This document shows, piece by piece, positions 23,276 to 35,687 of a stretch of DNA of 64,000 bases. Every line of letters starts with the position of its first letter. The first letter of the stretch is position 1. A program made the translations under genes and the position numbers. The notes beneath the pieces are model-generated. The model was given only the letters and a program-made list of their open reading frames with translations. It did not search any database and was not told the DNA's origin. Source of the DNA: Ananas comosus (lineage: Eukaryota > Streptophyta > Magnoliopsida > Poales > Bromeliaceae). The DNA lies in contig NC_033641.1 in the NCBI RefSeq assembly GCF_001540865.1, forward strand, positions 6,384,431 through 6,448,430. The letters run 5' to 3'.

Positions 23276-23660
23276 GGACATTAGGCAACTGCTAGTTGGT
23301 TATGAGTTGCCGATTCTTAGGGATGTGACAAACAAGACATTGCTATTGAAGAAGAAACTTCAATGGACATAGAGTATGCTAGTTATTGCTGATCCAAGTT
23401 GTATACAGACCCCGCCTTCTTAGTCTTCTTTAGGAGGGTACATCCGAGCACTAAAACAATCAGAAGGTAGGAAGTGCAGCTCGAGATAGAGAGATGGGTT
23501 CGACCCCCGTGACCACAACCAAAAAATATTATGTGTGACCATTGTGGCGGATCACACTGTACTAACAGATGTGGATGGTAATTGGGCACCTATTTTGACT
23601 GCGGTTTGTTAGAACATAAGATTGACAGCTGCCTAGTTAGGAAGCATAAATGAGACACGA
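23276..23660 (+). pseudogene. Gypsy H gag C-terminus with two zinc knuckles
   Basis: The Gag frame resumes with a VAYELPxLRD-like motif. It then shows a C-x2-C-x3-H-x4-C knuckle at about 23,534-23,572 (CDHCGGSHCTNRC) and a second at about 23,597-23,630 in which the first Cys is Tyr and the rest (CGLLEHKIDSC) is kept. Double knuckles occur in some plant gypsy Gag proteins and bind RNA. Stops and frame changes make it a pseudogene. Confidence 0.6.
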
Positions 23661-23859
23661 TCCATCAGCAAGGTGTAGGTGCATCAACAAGGAAATGACT
23701 CCACATGCCCTGCAATGCACAGAGGTCAACACAGAACTGACGGGACTCAAGTAGCTCAAGTCAGTCAAGCCAGGCGCAAGCATATACATTGACACAGCAG
23801 GATAGGTCAGGAGGCACGGATGTCCTGACAGGTATATTACACTTTTTGGTAGTTTATGC

Positions 23860-25605
23860 TTTGTACACTATTTGATTTTTCATGTATGCCAAAGTTGCCT
23901 TAGATTATGGTTTGACACATTCACCATTAGGGTTTGATTTGCGGGTACATGCTTATATATGGAAGGAGTTAGGATTTGTCGAGTGTGCAGATCTTGTCTA
24001 GTGAAAGTCAACGAGCGTGTGTTGTCAGCTGACCTTATCGTCATTGACATGAAGAAGTTTGATGTCACCCTTAGAATGGATTGGCTTACTATCCAGGGAA
24101 CCACCATCGATTGCTCTAGTCAGAAAGTGGTGTTTCGTACCCCCGACAGATTAGAACTTACCTTTGTTAGTGGTCAGAGTCGCTCTCCTTCGAGGATCAT
24201 CTCAGTATTAAAGGCTATGAATGTTGCGAAGTGGGTGGTTTCGCTATCTTGGCATTCGTGTGGTGGACTTGCAAAAAGAGTAGCCATAGCTTACAAAGAT
24301 TCCTATTGTGAGGGAGTTTCTAGACGTTTGTCCAGTCAATTTACAAGGATTACTGCTAGATCGAGTTCGCAGTTGATTTGGTTTCAGGTGCGAAACCTAT
24401 CTCTAAAGCCCCGAATCAAATAGCTGCCGCAGAGTTGCTGGAGTTGAAAAACTAGCTATAGGAGCTACTTAATAAAGGTTTTATTTGACCGAGTGTTTCA
24501 ATGTAGGGTGTGCCATGCTTATTTGTAAAGAAGAAAGATGGAAATCTACATATGTATATTGACTACAGAGAGTTGAATTGAATAACGGTGAAGAACAAGT
24601 ATTTTTTTACCTCGTATAGATGGCTTATTCTATCTACAAGGTTCTCAGATTTTCTCAAAAACTCGACTTGTAGTTGGGCTACTATCAGCTAAAGATCAGA
24701 GCTGAGGATATTCCCAAGATGGCATTTCGAATGCATTACAGACATTGCGAGTTTTTCGTGATGTCGTTTGGGTAGATGAACGCCTAATCGTATTTATGGA
24801 CCTAATGAATTGAATCTTCAAGCTTTATCCACACCAGTTTGTGGTGGTGTTCATTAATAATATTCTTATTTACTCATAGAGTGTAGAGTAGCAAACACAG
24901 CACTTGAGAATTGTTCTTCAGATCCTACGAGATAGGGAACTTAGCTAAGTTAAAGAAATAAAACTTTTGGTTGGAAAATATCTTTTTCTTGGAGCATGTG
25001 GTGTCCAAAGGTGGTATCTGGGTTGATAGAAGAAAGGTCAAAGTTGTGGAAGCATGGTTAAGGCCCACGAATGCTACCAAGGTTCATAGCTTTCTGGGCC
25101 TAACTGGTTATTATAAGCGATTTATAGAGGGGTTCTCTCAAATCGTGATTCCTTTGATGCGATTGACAGAGAAAAGGGCAAAATTCCTTTGACACGATTA
25201 ATAGAGAAAAGGGCAAAATTTATTTGGACCGATAAATGGGAGGAAAATTTTCAAGAGCTAAATCGATGGTTGATCTTCGCTCCTATCTTAGCACTTACTG
25301 TCAGTGATGAAGGCTTCATGTCTATAGCAATGCATCCCTACAAGGTTTAGCATGTGTTTTGATATAAAAAGATCGAGTGATCGCTCATACTCCCAAATAG
25401 CTAAAGTCATGCGAACCCTACACGTGACCTAGAGCTTGCCATAGTGGTGCTTTCTCTTAAGATTTGGTGTTATTATTTTTATGGGGAGCAGTGTGAGTTC
25501 TACACTAATCATAAAAGACTAAAATATCTTCTCACGTAGAAAGAGCTGAATATGTGATAGTATAGATGGCTTGAGCTTATGAAAAATTATGAGCTGACAA
25601 TAGAT
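23860..25605 (+). pseudogene. Gypsy H pol: protease, reverse transcriptase, RNase H remnant
   Basis: Protease remains include the FDVTLRMDWL motif near 24,058-24,090. The RT region (24,370-24,900) shows an AVDLVSGAKPISKAP-like start, FVKKKDGxLxMxIDYRELN, and an FINNILIYS block where the family has F[IV]DDILIYS; the two catalytic Asp are Asn, so it is catalytically dead. The connection (24,971-25,192) keeps FLGLTGYYKRFIEGFS. RNase H (25,200-25,605) has many stops. A 35-bp direct duplication at 25,151-25,220 disrupts the end of RT. No integrase or 3' LTR follows; the element is truncated at about 25,605. Confidence 0.75.
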
Positions 25606-25689
25606 GTTAAGGAGCAAGAAAAGACCGCCCCCCGCCCAAAAGAAAAAGAATATAGAGAGTGTGATCCACTATGTAGCCCAAATATCCAT

Positions 25690-25808
25690 CCAATCCCTTG
25701 CAGTGCATGTGAAGTATACACTCCACCAAAAGATGCCGCTGTTGATGTTTCTACGTTGAAAATACGCATGATGTTCCTCTCAATCCAGATAAACCAACAG
25801 CAGGCCAT
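25690..25808 (-). pseudogene. Possible LINE reverse-transcriptase tail (zf-RVT) scrap
   Basis: On the minus strand a short frame contains CWFIWIERNIMRIFN, which resembles the 'W.IW.ERN.RIF' motif at the C-terminus of plant L1-type LINE polyproteins. Nothing else of a LINE is visible. The assignment rests on one motif. Confidence 0.3.
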
Positions 25809-26250
25809 AAAAAAAGTCTACCTCCATTTTCATTTTATGCATCAAGACATTCCTAATTGATGTCCAAACATCAAGTAATCTCGTTTAATTTTCCATCCTT
25901 CATTAGAAAAGAGATCAAGCCCATAACGATTGAGATTGAGATTGAGAAGAACCATGCATGTTCCAAACAGCTTAAGTGTAATATCAGTTGATTTTTACAG
26001 TATGATCATTACTTAATGGAAAGCAGTAGTAGGGAAAAAAGAGAGGAGAAATATTAGGCAGATGATCATTGCATTGTGTTTTTTTTGGCTTGGAAGCTAA
26101 TGGGAATAAAATTTGGTAGTATTTTACAATATTCAGATTGTCTAAATGTTCTATGCTTTTACTCGTATTAATTACACCTAAAAGGAGAGTCAGAATTTAC
26201 ATATTAATTAGTTATAGTCAAAAAATATAGTTACGAGCTAATTTCACAAT
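25809..26250. other. AT-rich intergenic sequence
   Basis: I see no gene, repeat partner or structural RNA in this stretch between the gypsy H remnant and the MITE. Confidence 0.5.
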
Positions 26251-26698
26251 GGACGCATTTGGTTTGGATTAATTATTCAGTCAGGATTATAGACAATCAT
26301 GTCAGAATTATTACGATTGTTTATCCAATCTGTAGTCTGATCGATAATGTAGCATTACAAATGGTGTAAAATTACTCCGAAAATATTACTTAACGTAGTA
26401 TTACTGATAGCAGATAATCTTATATATTATGTAAAATTATAAATTTATCCTTCCAACCCTTTCCAAACTCTTTAAATACATCATTTTTATATACTTTATT
26501 TTCAATGTTAATGAATTTTATAAACTGAAACAAATATAGTAATTTTATATACACTGTACGTAATCGAACATTATATATATTACTATATCAAACTAAATAC
26601 GGTAATGCAGTATCAGTAATAATATAGTTCAGAAATCTCAGATATCTAGTTATATCGAAATAACCTGTAATACTATCTAACAAGAACCAAACGCATCC
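26251..26698. mobile_element. 448-bp MITE-like element
   Basis: The ends are imperfect terminal inverted repeats: GGACGCATTTGGTT on the left, and on the right GGATGCGTTTGGTT in reverse complement. The interior is AT-rich without an ORF. The 'GG..GCGTTTGGTT' end is common in plant Harbinger/Tourist-like and related MITEs. I could not identify a clear TSD, so the superfamily is open. Confidence 0.55.
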
Positions 26699-26762
26699 AA
26701 AGTGTAAAATTCTTGTGCCCAAAACAATAAGAATCCTAAACAGTCAAATCTTGTGGATATTT

Positions 26763-27110
26763 ATTCTTTTCTCATTAAAGGAGAGTTTGAATAGACTACA
26801 AAACGCGACGTGTCCTCTTAAAAATCTATTTACTGTGTATATACGTGCACGTCTTCCGATTCCAAAAATAATAAAGTTTTAATATATAAAAAATTATTAA
26901 TTATTATACTATTAATTGTGATAAGCTACAACATTAATTCTTTTCTCATTAAAGGAGAGTTTGAATAGATTACAAAACGCCATGTGTCCTCTTAAAAATC
27001 TATTTACTATGTATATACGTGCACGGCTTCCGATTCCAAAATTAGTAAAGTTTTAACATATAAAAAATTATTAATTTTTATACTATTAATTGTGATAAGC
27101 TACAGCATTA
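26763..27110 (+). repeat. Tandem duplication of the Helitron 5' end (2 x 174 bp)
   Basis: Units 26,763-26,936 and 26,937-27,110 are the same length and nearly identical, each starting ATTCTTTTCTCATTAAAGG and containing TGTCCTCTTAAAAATC. A third partial copy of the last 45 bp or so follows at 27,118-27,170. Confidence 0.8.
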
Positions 27111-27541
27111 AATAAATAAAAAATTTATTAATTATTATACTAACAAATATTAATTGTGATAAGATATAGGGCATTTAATCTATGTCTATTCAACTTACAG
27201 ATTGTACTCTACACTCTCCATCCAGTTGCAGTTCCCTCTTTCTAAACCTCCAACACATCTTCTGTCCCAACAACTCACAGCCTCCTCTTTCTCTCTCCCC
27301 CTTCCTCTCTCCAGCATATCTTCTTCTTACCCAACAACTCACAGCCTCCTCTTTCTCTCTCTCCCTTCTACTCTCCCCACCTTATCTTTCTCTCTCTTCC
27401 TTCCTCTCTCTCTCTCTCTCCATGGACTGCCGTCAAAATTCTTGCGCCCTCTGTGTCCCCCATCTCATCCTTCACATCGCATCGTACGATTTTGTGCAAT
27501 CCCCACCTCTTCCGCACGCACGAGAGATGCATGATTTTGAT

Positions 27542-29548
27542 GGAAGTTGGCATATTTGCTCCTTTTTTCTGCTCTTGGCTTTGCTCTTCTACATTTGTCA
27601 AAACAGAAGTTGCCGAATTCGGAGCCCTCTATTTCTCTACACTTTCCTATTCAGCGTGCGCTTGAAATCTTTTGGACGCTCAACACAGCTAAAGGTGCTG
27701 ACAATTAATTCCCCTTTTCCAGTTTTTTTCGGCACATGTTCTATTAATTGATAAAATTTAACTATTAGCTTTATGTTTTACCAATTTACTTTCATTTACT
27801 TTTTCCCTTTTCTGAATCTTGAGCTACAAATTCATTTTATTTAAACCCTCTCAATTTTTTTTTTACAAATTGGTGGGATCTGATCAAATAAATTGAACAT
27901 TTTATCAATTTATTTAATAATTTCATTAAATTTCTTAGTTTAAACTACTTTTAGTTGAATTAAACTATATTACCTAAGTGCTAATTGCTGCCTGAGCATA
28001 AAATATTTAAAAAAATTTGAAATACTTCTGTACAAAAACTAAAATAAAAATATTAGAAGCTAAAACAGTGTAGAGAAAAAGATAAAAAAATAAAGTTGAG
28101 GGAACTAACTGTACATAGAACTTGGCATTCAGTGTAGGCAATTCTATAGTGTATTGATAATTGATTAAGTTGTAATTCAAACATGTAAGATATTTTAAAT
28201 ATGTATGTCGTATATGCTTAAACATGTATTTCTTGACATTGAAATTCATTTGACCAATTTTTTTCATACAAAAAACTTTCCGCTGATTCTATGTATGATT
28301 TTAAACAACTATTTCTGTATTAATTTATTTTTTTTTCTGTCTAACTTTATATAATGATTTTGAAATAAATGATCGAAGTTCTAAAGTTGTCCATTTTGTC
28401 AAATTTATGTTAAAATGTTATGAGGATTAATACAATATATATTCTGTTATCCTATAGAATTTATCACCAAGTTCTTCGAAATAGGACTAAACTAAAATAG
28501 TAAAATCACATGAATTTTCTAATTACTATCTTACCTACTAACTTTGTGCATAATGTTTCTTTATTACAGGAGATGAAGGCTTTGCTCTTCTGCATTCGCT
28601 GGAACGGAAGTTGGCAGATTTTCTCCCATCTTTTGCTCCTCGCTTTGCTTTTCTGCATTTGCTTGAAATCTTTTGGACGCTTACCAAAACTAAAGGTACT
28701 GACAATTAATTTTCTTTTCCCAATTTTTTCGGTACATATTCTACTAATTGATGAAAAATAACTATCGGCTTCACGTTTTAGGAATTTACTTCTGATTTAC
28801 TTTTTCCCATTCCATATATATGAATTTACTATATTTCGCTTCGATAAAAATGTACGGAGCATACCTAACCTGTGAACAATTCTAAACCTTGAGCTACAAT
28901 TTTTTTTAATAAATTAAAATTTTATCAAAATATTTTGTGAATTAAACTATATTAATTAAGTGCTAAAAATTTGAATTAATCAGGTACAAAAACTGAAATA
29001 AAAAATTTAGAACCTAAAACGGTGTCGATAAAATATAAAAAAATAAAGTTGAGGGACCTACCTATACATACAATTTGCCATTCAATATAGGGAATTCTAT
29101 AGTATATTGATAATTGCTTAAGTTGTAGTTCATACATGCATGTAAAAAAAATTTAAAACATATATGCTATATATAATTAAACATGTAGTCCTTGACAGTG
29201 ATTATTTTGTGAGTAGATATGGATATCGCGAACAAACTGGAGAGCATTGAGCTTTCGACCAATTTTTTTCGTACAAAACAATTTTTTGTCATTCTATGTA
29301 CTTTGTCTTTCAAATAAATACATAAATTTTAAACCTTTTTTTTTTTACTATATGACTTTATACAATGGTTTTGAAATGAATGATCAAAGTTCTGAAATTG
29401 TCCAATTTGTAAAAATTATAATATTTCTGGGACTAATACGATATATTCCATCACCTTATAGAATATATCACCGATTGTAAAATCACATGGATTTTGTAAT
29501 TACTATCTTACCTATTAACTTTGTGCATAATCTTTCTTTATTATAGGA
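27542..29548 (+). repeat. Direct duplication of a Helitron leader exon plus intron (~1 kb units)
   Basis: Unit 1 (27,542 to about 28,570) and unit 2 (about 28,610-29,548) share an exon-like start (GGAAGTTGGCA... TTGAAATCTTTTGGACGC), a donor-like AAAG|GT, an AT-rich intron with matching blocks, and an acceptor TTTCTTTATTA(C/T)AG|GAGAT. They look like duplicated untranslated leader exons of the Rep-helicase gene. The upstream 27,180-27,440 stretch is CT-rich and probably leader. No conserved ORF is visible. Confidence 0.65.
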
Positions 29549-30044
29549 GATAAGAGGGCTTGACATTTGGGTTTACTTCGGAGCCTTTTAGGAGACTCGC
29601 ATATATTTTTGTAAGTATTTCTATATTTTAAGCCCTCTTTATTTGTTCTCTGTTTACAGTTGGCTAAATTACATTATGCATAAGAAAATATTTTGAAACA
29701 ATAAAACACATATTTTGAAACAACTTATAAAAACTTTCAATCAATTTATCTTCCGAACTCATTTTATTCTTTTCCTGTTTTCTTACTATCTAAGCCTTTT
29801 GATACAGTAATTAAATTTATCTTAATTACACCATTTTTTTATAGTAATATAGAGATTGGCAAGAAAGTAATAATTTAATGATGCCTTTGATGAGAAAAAA
29901 AAATAGTTGAAACAAATTTAACACAAATCATAAAAAAAAACTGTAGTCTACCAAACCAAAATTACAATAAAATATGATGTATTATTACTTAATATTATGT
30001 TATTTTTAGGTATTTTTAAACATTAATTTTATTTTCTTATTGTA

Positions 30045-30570
30045 GGGTTTCAGAAAACTGATCGTTTGGGCCGACTGAAAGAGTTTGATCAAACTGATAT
30101 TGATCTTCGTAAGTATTTTCAGCTTTGATTTCCCTTTTTTGTATGCTCTTTTTATGTTTGCTATAATTTTGCATATATAAAATAGTGTCTTTGAAAAAAA
30201 AAAAACTATAGTCTAGCAAACAAAAATTATAATAAAATATGACGTACTATGTTATAATTAAGCCTTTACATATTATCTTAACTTTAATTATATATATTCG
30301 GATGCCATAATTTGCATGAGGTTCATACATTTAACACTTATTTTAAGTTTTACACTTCAAAATTAAATATTTTTCCAAAATCACTGCAAATAAAATTATG
30401 TTTCTAATTTCTTGACTATAATACTATGCACTTTATATTTCTTCATTTCTTCGCTATTACTTTTGTAAATAATCATTCTTTCAATTGAAGGGTTCAGACA
30501 ACTAAGCATTTGAGCAGACTGAAAGAATTCGATCAGATTAACATTGATCTTTGTAAGTATTTTCAGCTTT
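30045..30570 (+). repeat. Second duplicated leader exon
   Basis: About 80 bp at 30,045-30,135 and again at 30,489-30,570 share GACTGAAAGA, TTGATC and TTGTAAGTATTTTCAGCTT or a close variant, including the splice donor. The copies are separated by about 450 bp of AT-rich intron-like DNA. Confidence 0.65.
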
Positions 30571-30610
30571 CCTTTTCCTTCTTCCTAAGATCGCTTTACA
30601 TCTATGTTCC

Positions 30611-30662
30611 TATACATATATATACATACATACATACATACATACATATACGTGTATATATA
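30611..30662. repeat. (CATA)n/(TA)n microsatellite
   Basis: A run of CATA units flanked by TA steps lies inside an intron-like stretch of the Helitron leader. Confidence 0.85.
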
Positions 30663-30777
30663 ATTATCTATACAACTTGCATTTTCAATACTTTTTTCAT
30701 ATTCAACTTGAATTTATTACAAGAAGTCTCTCACATTATTCTAATTTTTTACTCTATTTTTCAGTAGGTTACAATAG

Positions 30778-31207
30778 TATGGATCAAATAGAATCGGCCA
30801 AGAAGAACAGATTAAAGAGAAAATTAATTCTTAAGCAAAAAAGGCATCAAAGTAATGTTAAAATAAGACATCAGGATAGTGAAATCATTCAAAATCATAG
30901 AATTCTAGAGATAGAATCAACATCGTATGATGTCGATGAACAAGTTACAAACACCTTAACTGAAATTCCTCTAATACGAGTTGAAGGTACGTGTGCTGCT
31001 GAAAATGAAGCCTCTTTTCAAAAGAATACTTTATTATTGCAAATAGAAGGTACCAACAATTCTTTTATAAATTAAATATTACTTTATCTGTAGTGTGGGG
31101 TTGTTAGCTCAAATATTTTATGTTTCTTATATCGCAGCTATTGATGATCAAAGTTTCAGCAGTCACACAGAGGATTATCAAAATTTATCTAGACATAGAA
31201 GTACATG
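30778..31207 (+). CDS. Helitron Rep-helicase gene, first coding exons (predicted)
   Basis: An ATG at 30,778 opens a Lys/Arg-rich segment (MDQIESAKKNRLKRKL) like the basic, probably nuclear-targeting N-terminus of plant Helitron proteins. The exon can end at a donor AAG|GTACGT near 30,986 or at GAAG|GTACC near 31,047. A second small exon follows an acceptor at about 31,136 and ends at ACAT|GTAAGT near 31,207. Its phase joins correctly to the exon at 31,297, giving a Cys-Ala junction. Splicing is inferred from sites and frame only, and the start codon is the first in frame with the basic region. Confidence 0.5.
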
Positions 31208-31296
31208 TAAGTAATAAGATGTCAAATAAAATATTATACTGTAAATTAAAGAGCACATAATCTTAATTTTGTGCTCAACTTATTCACATTATGTAG

Positions 31297-32012
31297 GTGC
31301 GATTAGCGAACCGATGTATCTTGGAACACCAGAATATATGTGTCAATTTTGTGGTGTGCAGTTTTGGTATGAAGAACGAATCGGCAAATCAAATCGTGCA
31401 AATCCTAAATTTTCTTTGTGCTGCAAGAAGGAAAAGTGAATCTGCCACTATTAAACAACACCCTCCATTTTTGATACTTTACTAGATCATAAAGGAGGCA
31501 TGCGTTCTACAAAATTTGAGAAAGCATTCGAGCCTATAATTCTATGTTTGCATCCACATCAATTGAGCGAAGGTAGACAATGAAATAAATAGAAGATCTG
31601 GACCATACATATCAGAATCAATGGGCAAAATCACTATAGAATGGGTTCACTACTTCCAATTCATGGACAACAACCCAAATTTGCTCAATTATATATTTAT
31701 GATACCGAAAATGAAATTGACAATAGGATAAGAGCTTTTAATTCAGGATCTGAATTGAGTATCCGATAGAAAATTGTTGAAGAATTGATAAATATGTTTG
31801 ATTCTCACAAGCAATAGTAAAGGCATTTCGCATGGCAAGAGGTCGTTTTGAAGAAACAGATTTGTGCCTATTCGATTAAGATTAGTGGAAAGCGAGATAG
31901 AATAGTCAGTTGTATAATCCTCCTTCCTCCCCTGAAATTGCCGGTTAATAGTTGGCGCCATAGGAAGTGTTGATCGTCAACGTGATATATTGTCGAACAC
32001 AAAACTGAAGGA
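31297..32012 (+). pseudogene. Helitron-like N-terminal domain, broken
   Basis: The stretch encodes the N-terminal domain that precedes Rep in plant Helitron proteins: YLGTPEYMCQFCG (zinc-binding Cys pair), a Cys-Cys-Lys motif, GPYIFRINGQ-type and FAQLYIYDTENE motifs, and FRMARGRFEE. These occur in order but in different frames, with stops such as TAG in 31,481-31,486 and several more to 31,960. The catalytic part resumes cleanly at 32,013. Either this copy decayed after insertion or some breaks are sequence errors. Confidence 0.7.
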
Positions 32013-35000
32013 TTGAGACAAATAAGTGATTTGCACCCTAGCTTTATGGCTATGCAGTATCCTATTTTGTTCCCATTTGGTGAAGATGGATTTAGATTAG
32101 GTATAAAATATGTAGGAAGCAAGGTGAAAAATTCAAATTCTAGACAATGTGTTACAATGAGAGAATTTTATGCTTACAGGTTACAAAATAGAATAGAGGA
32201 AGGGAAGACATTGATAAGAGGAGGAAGATTATTTCAGCAATACATAGTTGATGCTTTTTCATGCATTGAAGAAGAAAGACTTGATTACATCAAAAGAAAT
32301 CAGCCAAACCTGAGATCAGAAATTTATCAAGGTATCAAAGATGCCGTTGTTAGAGGAGATTCTGATGGAAATGCCATAGGAAAAAAAATTATTTTGCCAT
32401 CATCTTTTACTGGCAGTCCTCGATATATGATTCAAAATTATCAAGACGCCATTGCTATTTGTCGATGTCATGGGCAACCTGATCTGTTCATCACCTTTAC
32501 ATGTAATGCTCAATGGTTAGAAATAAGAAATGCTTTAAATTTCATTCCTGGACAAAAACCTGAAGACAGACCAGATTTCGTTAGCAGAATTTTCAAGATA
32601 AAGCTTCAGAAACTAATGGATGATATTAGAAAGCATCAATTTTTTGGTCGAACTACTGCAGGTATACATATACTTTATCTATAATTGTCACTATACATTG
32701 TTTGCTATAGTAAATTCTCTAATTACTAAATACTTATAGTTTTCTCTTGCACTTTTTCAGTGTTATACACCATAGAGTTTCAAAAACGTGGGTTGCCACA
32801 CGCACATATTTTAGTCTGGCTGCAACAAGAGGACAAATATTTGACAACTGAAGCTATAGATTCAATTATTTCTGCCGAAATACCAGATAGAGATAGTGAC
32901 CCCCTTGGTTATGAAAGTGTTGCGAAGTTTATGATTCATGGTCCATGTGGAACACTTAATTTTGATTCACCGTGTATGAAGAAAGGTCATTGTTCAAAAC
33001 ACTTTCCAAAAGAATATCGGCAGAAGACAATCATAAATGAGAATGGTTTTGCTATCTATAAAAGAAAGGATGATCAACGATATGTCAAAAAAAGTGGAAA
33101 TAATTTAGACAATAGATTTGTTGTTCCTTACAATCGAGATTTAATTGTAAAATATCAAGCTCACATTAACGTTGAATGGTGTAACAAATCAAGAATGATC
33201 AAATATTTGTTCAAGTATGTTAGCAAAGGACCAGATAGAACACGAGCTGTGATAGAAGATAATGTCACAATAAATGAAAAAGGTGATCGACAATATGAAG
33301 AAATCGATGAAGTAAAGAAATATTTGGATTGTAGATACTTATCAGCATATGAGGCTATGTGGAGGTTATTTGAATTCGACATTCATTTTAGAGAACCAAG
33401 TGTTGAACGGCTAACTATCCATTTGCCATTGATGCATAAAGTCACATATCATGCAAGTCAATTCTTGGAATATGTTTTAAATAGACCAGATATTGGAAAA
33501 ACAATGTTCACCGAATGGATGCATACTAATGAAATATTTGAAGATGCACGTGAGCTTACTTACGCAGAATTTCCCACAAAATGGGTTTGGAATGCGAAAG
33601 ACAAAATTTGGACTAGAAGAAAACAAGGAAATCGTATTGGAAGAATTGTCCATATTCATCCCACATCAGGAGAGTTATATTATCTAAGAATTCTTTTAAA
33701 TGTCGTCAAAGGTGCAAGAAATTATGTCGACATTAGAACAATAGATGGTATAGAATACCCCACTTACCAATCAGCATGTCATGCATTAGGTTTGCTAGGT
33801 GATGATAGAGAGTGGGATCAAGCATTGAATGAAGCTGCAAATTGGGCATCATCTGATAAGTTAAGACAACTTTTTGTGACCTTATTAATGTTTTGTCAAG
33901 TTGCTGACCCAACGAAATTATTGGAAACCCATTGGACAATGCTTATGGATGATATTGGATACAAATTACAAAAACTTCTTGACATACCAAATCTGAAAAT
34001 TCCTGATGCAGAATTAAAAAATCATCTTTTACTAGAGTTGGAAATCTTGTTCAACAAAAACTGTAGCTCTCTTCATGAGTTCAATCTTCCATTGCCCAAT
34101 AGAAATCTTTTTGAACAAACAAATAATAGGCTGATAAGAGAGGAGTTGAGTTACAATATTGAACAACTTCAGAATGAGCACGTTGAATTAGTAAAAGGTT
34201 TGAATGATGAGCAAGAGATCATTTATAATGCAGTTGTCCAATCTGTTTTTGGGAACAAAGGTGAATTCTTTTTTGTTTATGGGCACGGAGGAACTGGAAA
34301 GACTTATCTTTGGAAAACAATCATTTCAAGAGTTCGATCTGCAGGAAAAATAGTTCTAGCTGTTGCTTCATCTGGAATTGCTTCGCTTCTGCTACCTGGA
34401 GGTCGTACCGCACATTCGAGATTTAAAATACCAATTCACATTGATGAGTATTCTATCTGTGAAATAAAAAAAGGGACTCAATTAGCAAAACTACTTGAAC
34501 AAACAAATTTGATAGTCTGGGATGAAACTCCAATGAATCATAGAAACTGTTTTGAAGCTTTAGATAGGTCACTAACTGATATTTTGGATTCGAGAGATTC
34601 ACATATAGAAACCAAATTATTTGGAGGAAAAACAGTACTTTTAGGAGGGGATTTCAGACAAATTCTTCCGGTCATAATAGGAGGAAGTAGACAAGATACA
34701 ATTAATGCTTCACTTAGTAGATCATCTTTATGGGCAAGTTGCAAAATTTTTCGACTAAAGAAAAATATGAGGTTATTAAGCAATTTGATTGATAGTAATT
34801 TGAGAACTTCCATGAACACTTTTGCTGAATGGATTTTGAATATTGGGGATGGAAAAATAGCTGCCAGAAAATTTGAAGAAGAAGAAGATGAAGCAACTTG
34901 GATTAAAATTCCTGAAGACTTGCTTATCAAAAGTACCGATGATCCAATTCATGACATTGCCTCAGTAATTTATAGTGGTATAGAAGAAAAGTATTATGAC

Positions 35001-35687
35001 ATTATGTATTTAACAGAACGGGCCATTGTCACTCCTACAAATGAAACAATTGATAAAGTGAATGCATATGTGTTGTCGTTGATTCCAAATGAAGAAAGAA
35101 TATACTACAGCTCTGATTCAATTTGTAAAGCATCAATTTGTGAAGAGGACCAAGATATACTTTATCCTATTGAATTCTTAAATTCTTTGAATTTTAATGG
35201 CCTTCCAAAGCATGAGTTACGACTAAAAGTAGGTGCACCGATAATGTTGTTACGGAATATCAATCAAAATTCAGGTCTGTGTAATGGTACTCGGCTAATA
35301 ATAACTCAGACAGCTACAAGAGTAATTGAAGCAAAAATAATCACCGGTAATAATGTCGGCACCAAAGTCTATATCCCTCGCATTACAATGCAAGCAACTG
35401 AGCATAAGTGGCCTTTTATTTTCAAGAGAACTCAATTTCCTGTTCGACTTTGCTATGCCATGACCATCAATAAAAGTCAAGGACAAGCATTGAAACACGT
35501 GGGATTGTATCTACCAAAACCAGTATTCTCACATGGACAACTATATGTTGCAGTTTCCCGTGTTACTTCATGTGAAGGTCTTAAGATTTTGATAGAAAAT
35601 GAAAGCCCGGAAAAGGAAGGCTACACCAAAAATATAGTCTATAAAGAAATTTTTGATGATTTGATTTCAAATAATACTTCAGGTTAA
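32013..35687 (+). CDS. Helitron Rep (HUH endonuclease) - PIF1-like helicase
   Basis: Two exons, 32,013-32,661 and 32,761-35,687, join through a 99-bp GT-AG intron to give 1,191 codons without a stop. The protein nicks and unwinds DNA for rolling-circle transposition in the nucleus. Seen: the Helitron N-domain end (SDLHPSFMAMQYPILFPFGE); an HUH metal site in GLPHAHILVW (about residues 230-232); the two-Tyr motif MIKYLFKYVSKG (Tyr about 365 and 369); and a PIF1/RecD-like helicase with Walker A GHGGTGKT (about 724-731), Walker B LIVWDETPM (about 800-808), GGDFRQILPV and the C-terminal AMTINKSQGQ and VAVSRVTS motifs. All catalytic motifs look intact. The true start lies upstream in the broken N-terminal region, so the full protein is probably not made. 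A microRNA-like or selected role is not suggested. Confidence 0.9.

Noticed and set aside
27182..27751. 189-codon frame as a Helitron-captured gene
   Set aside because: It is a CT-rich low-complexity leader region with Ser/Leu/Pro-rich translation in two frames; the duplicated downstream exon does not keep the frame.
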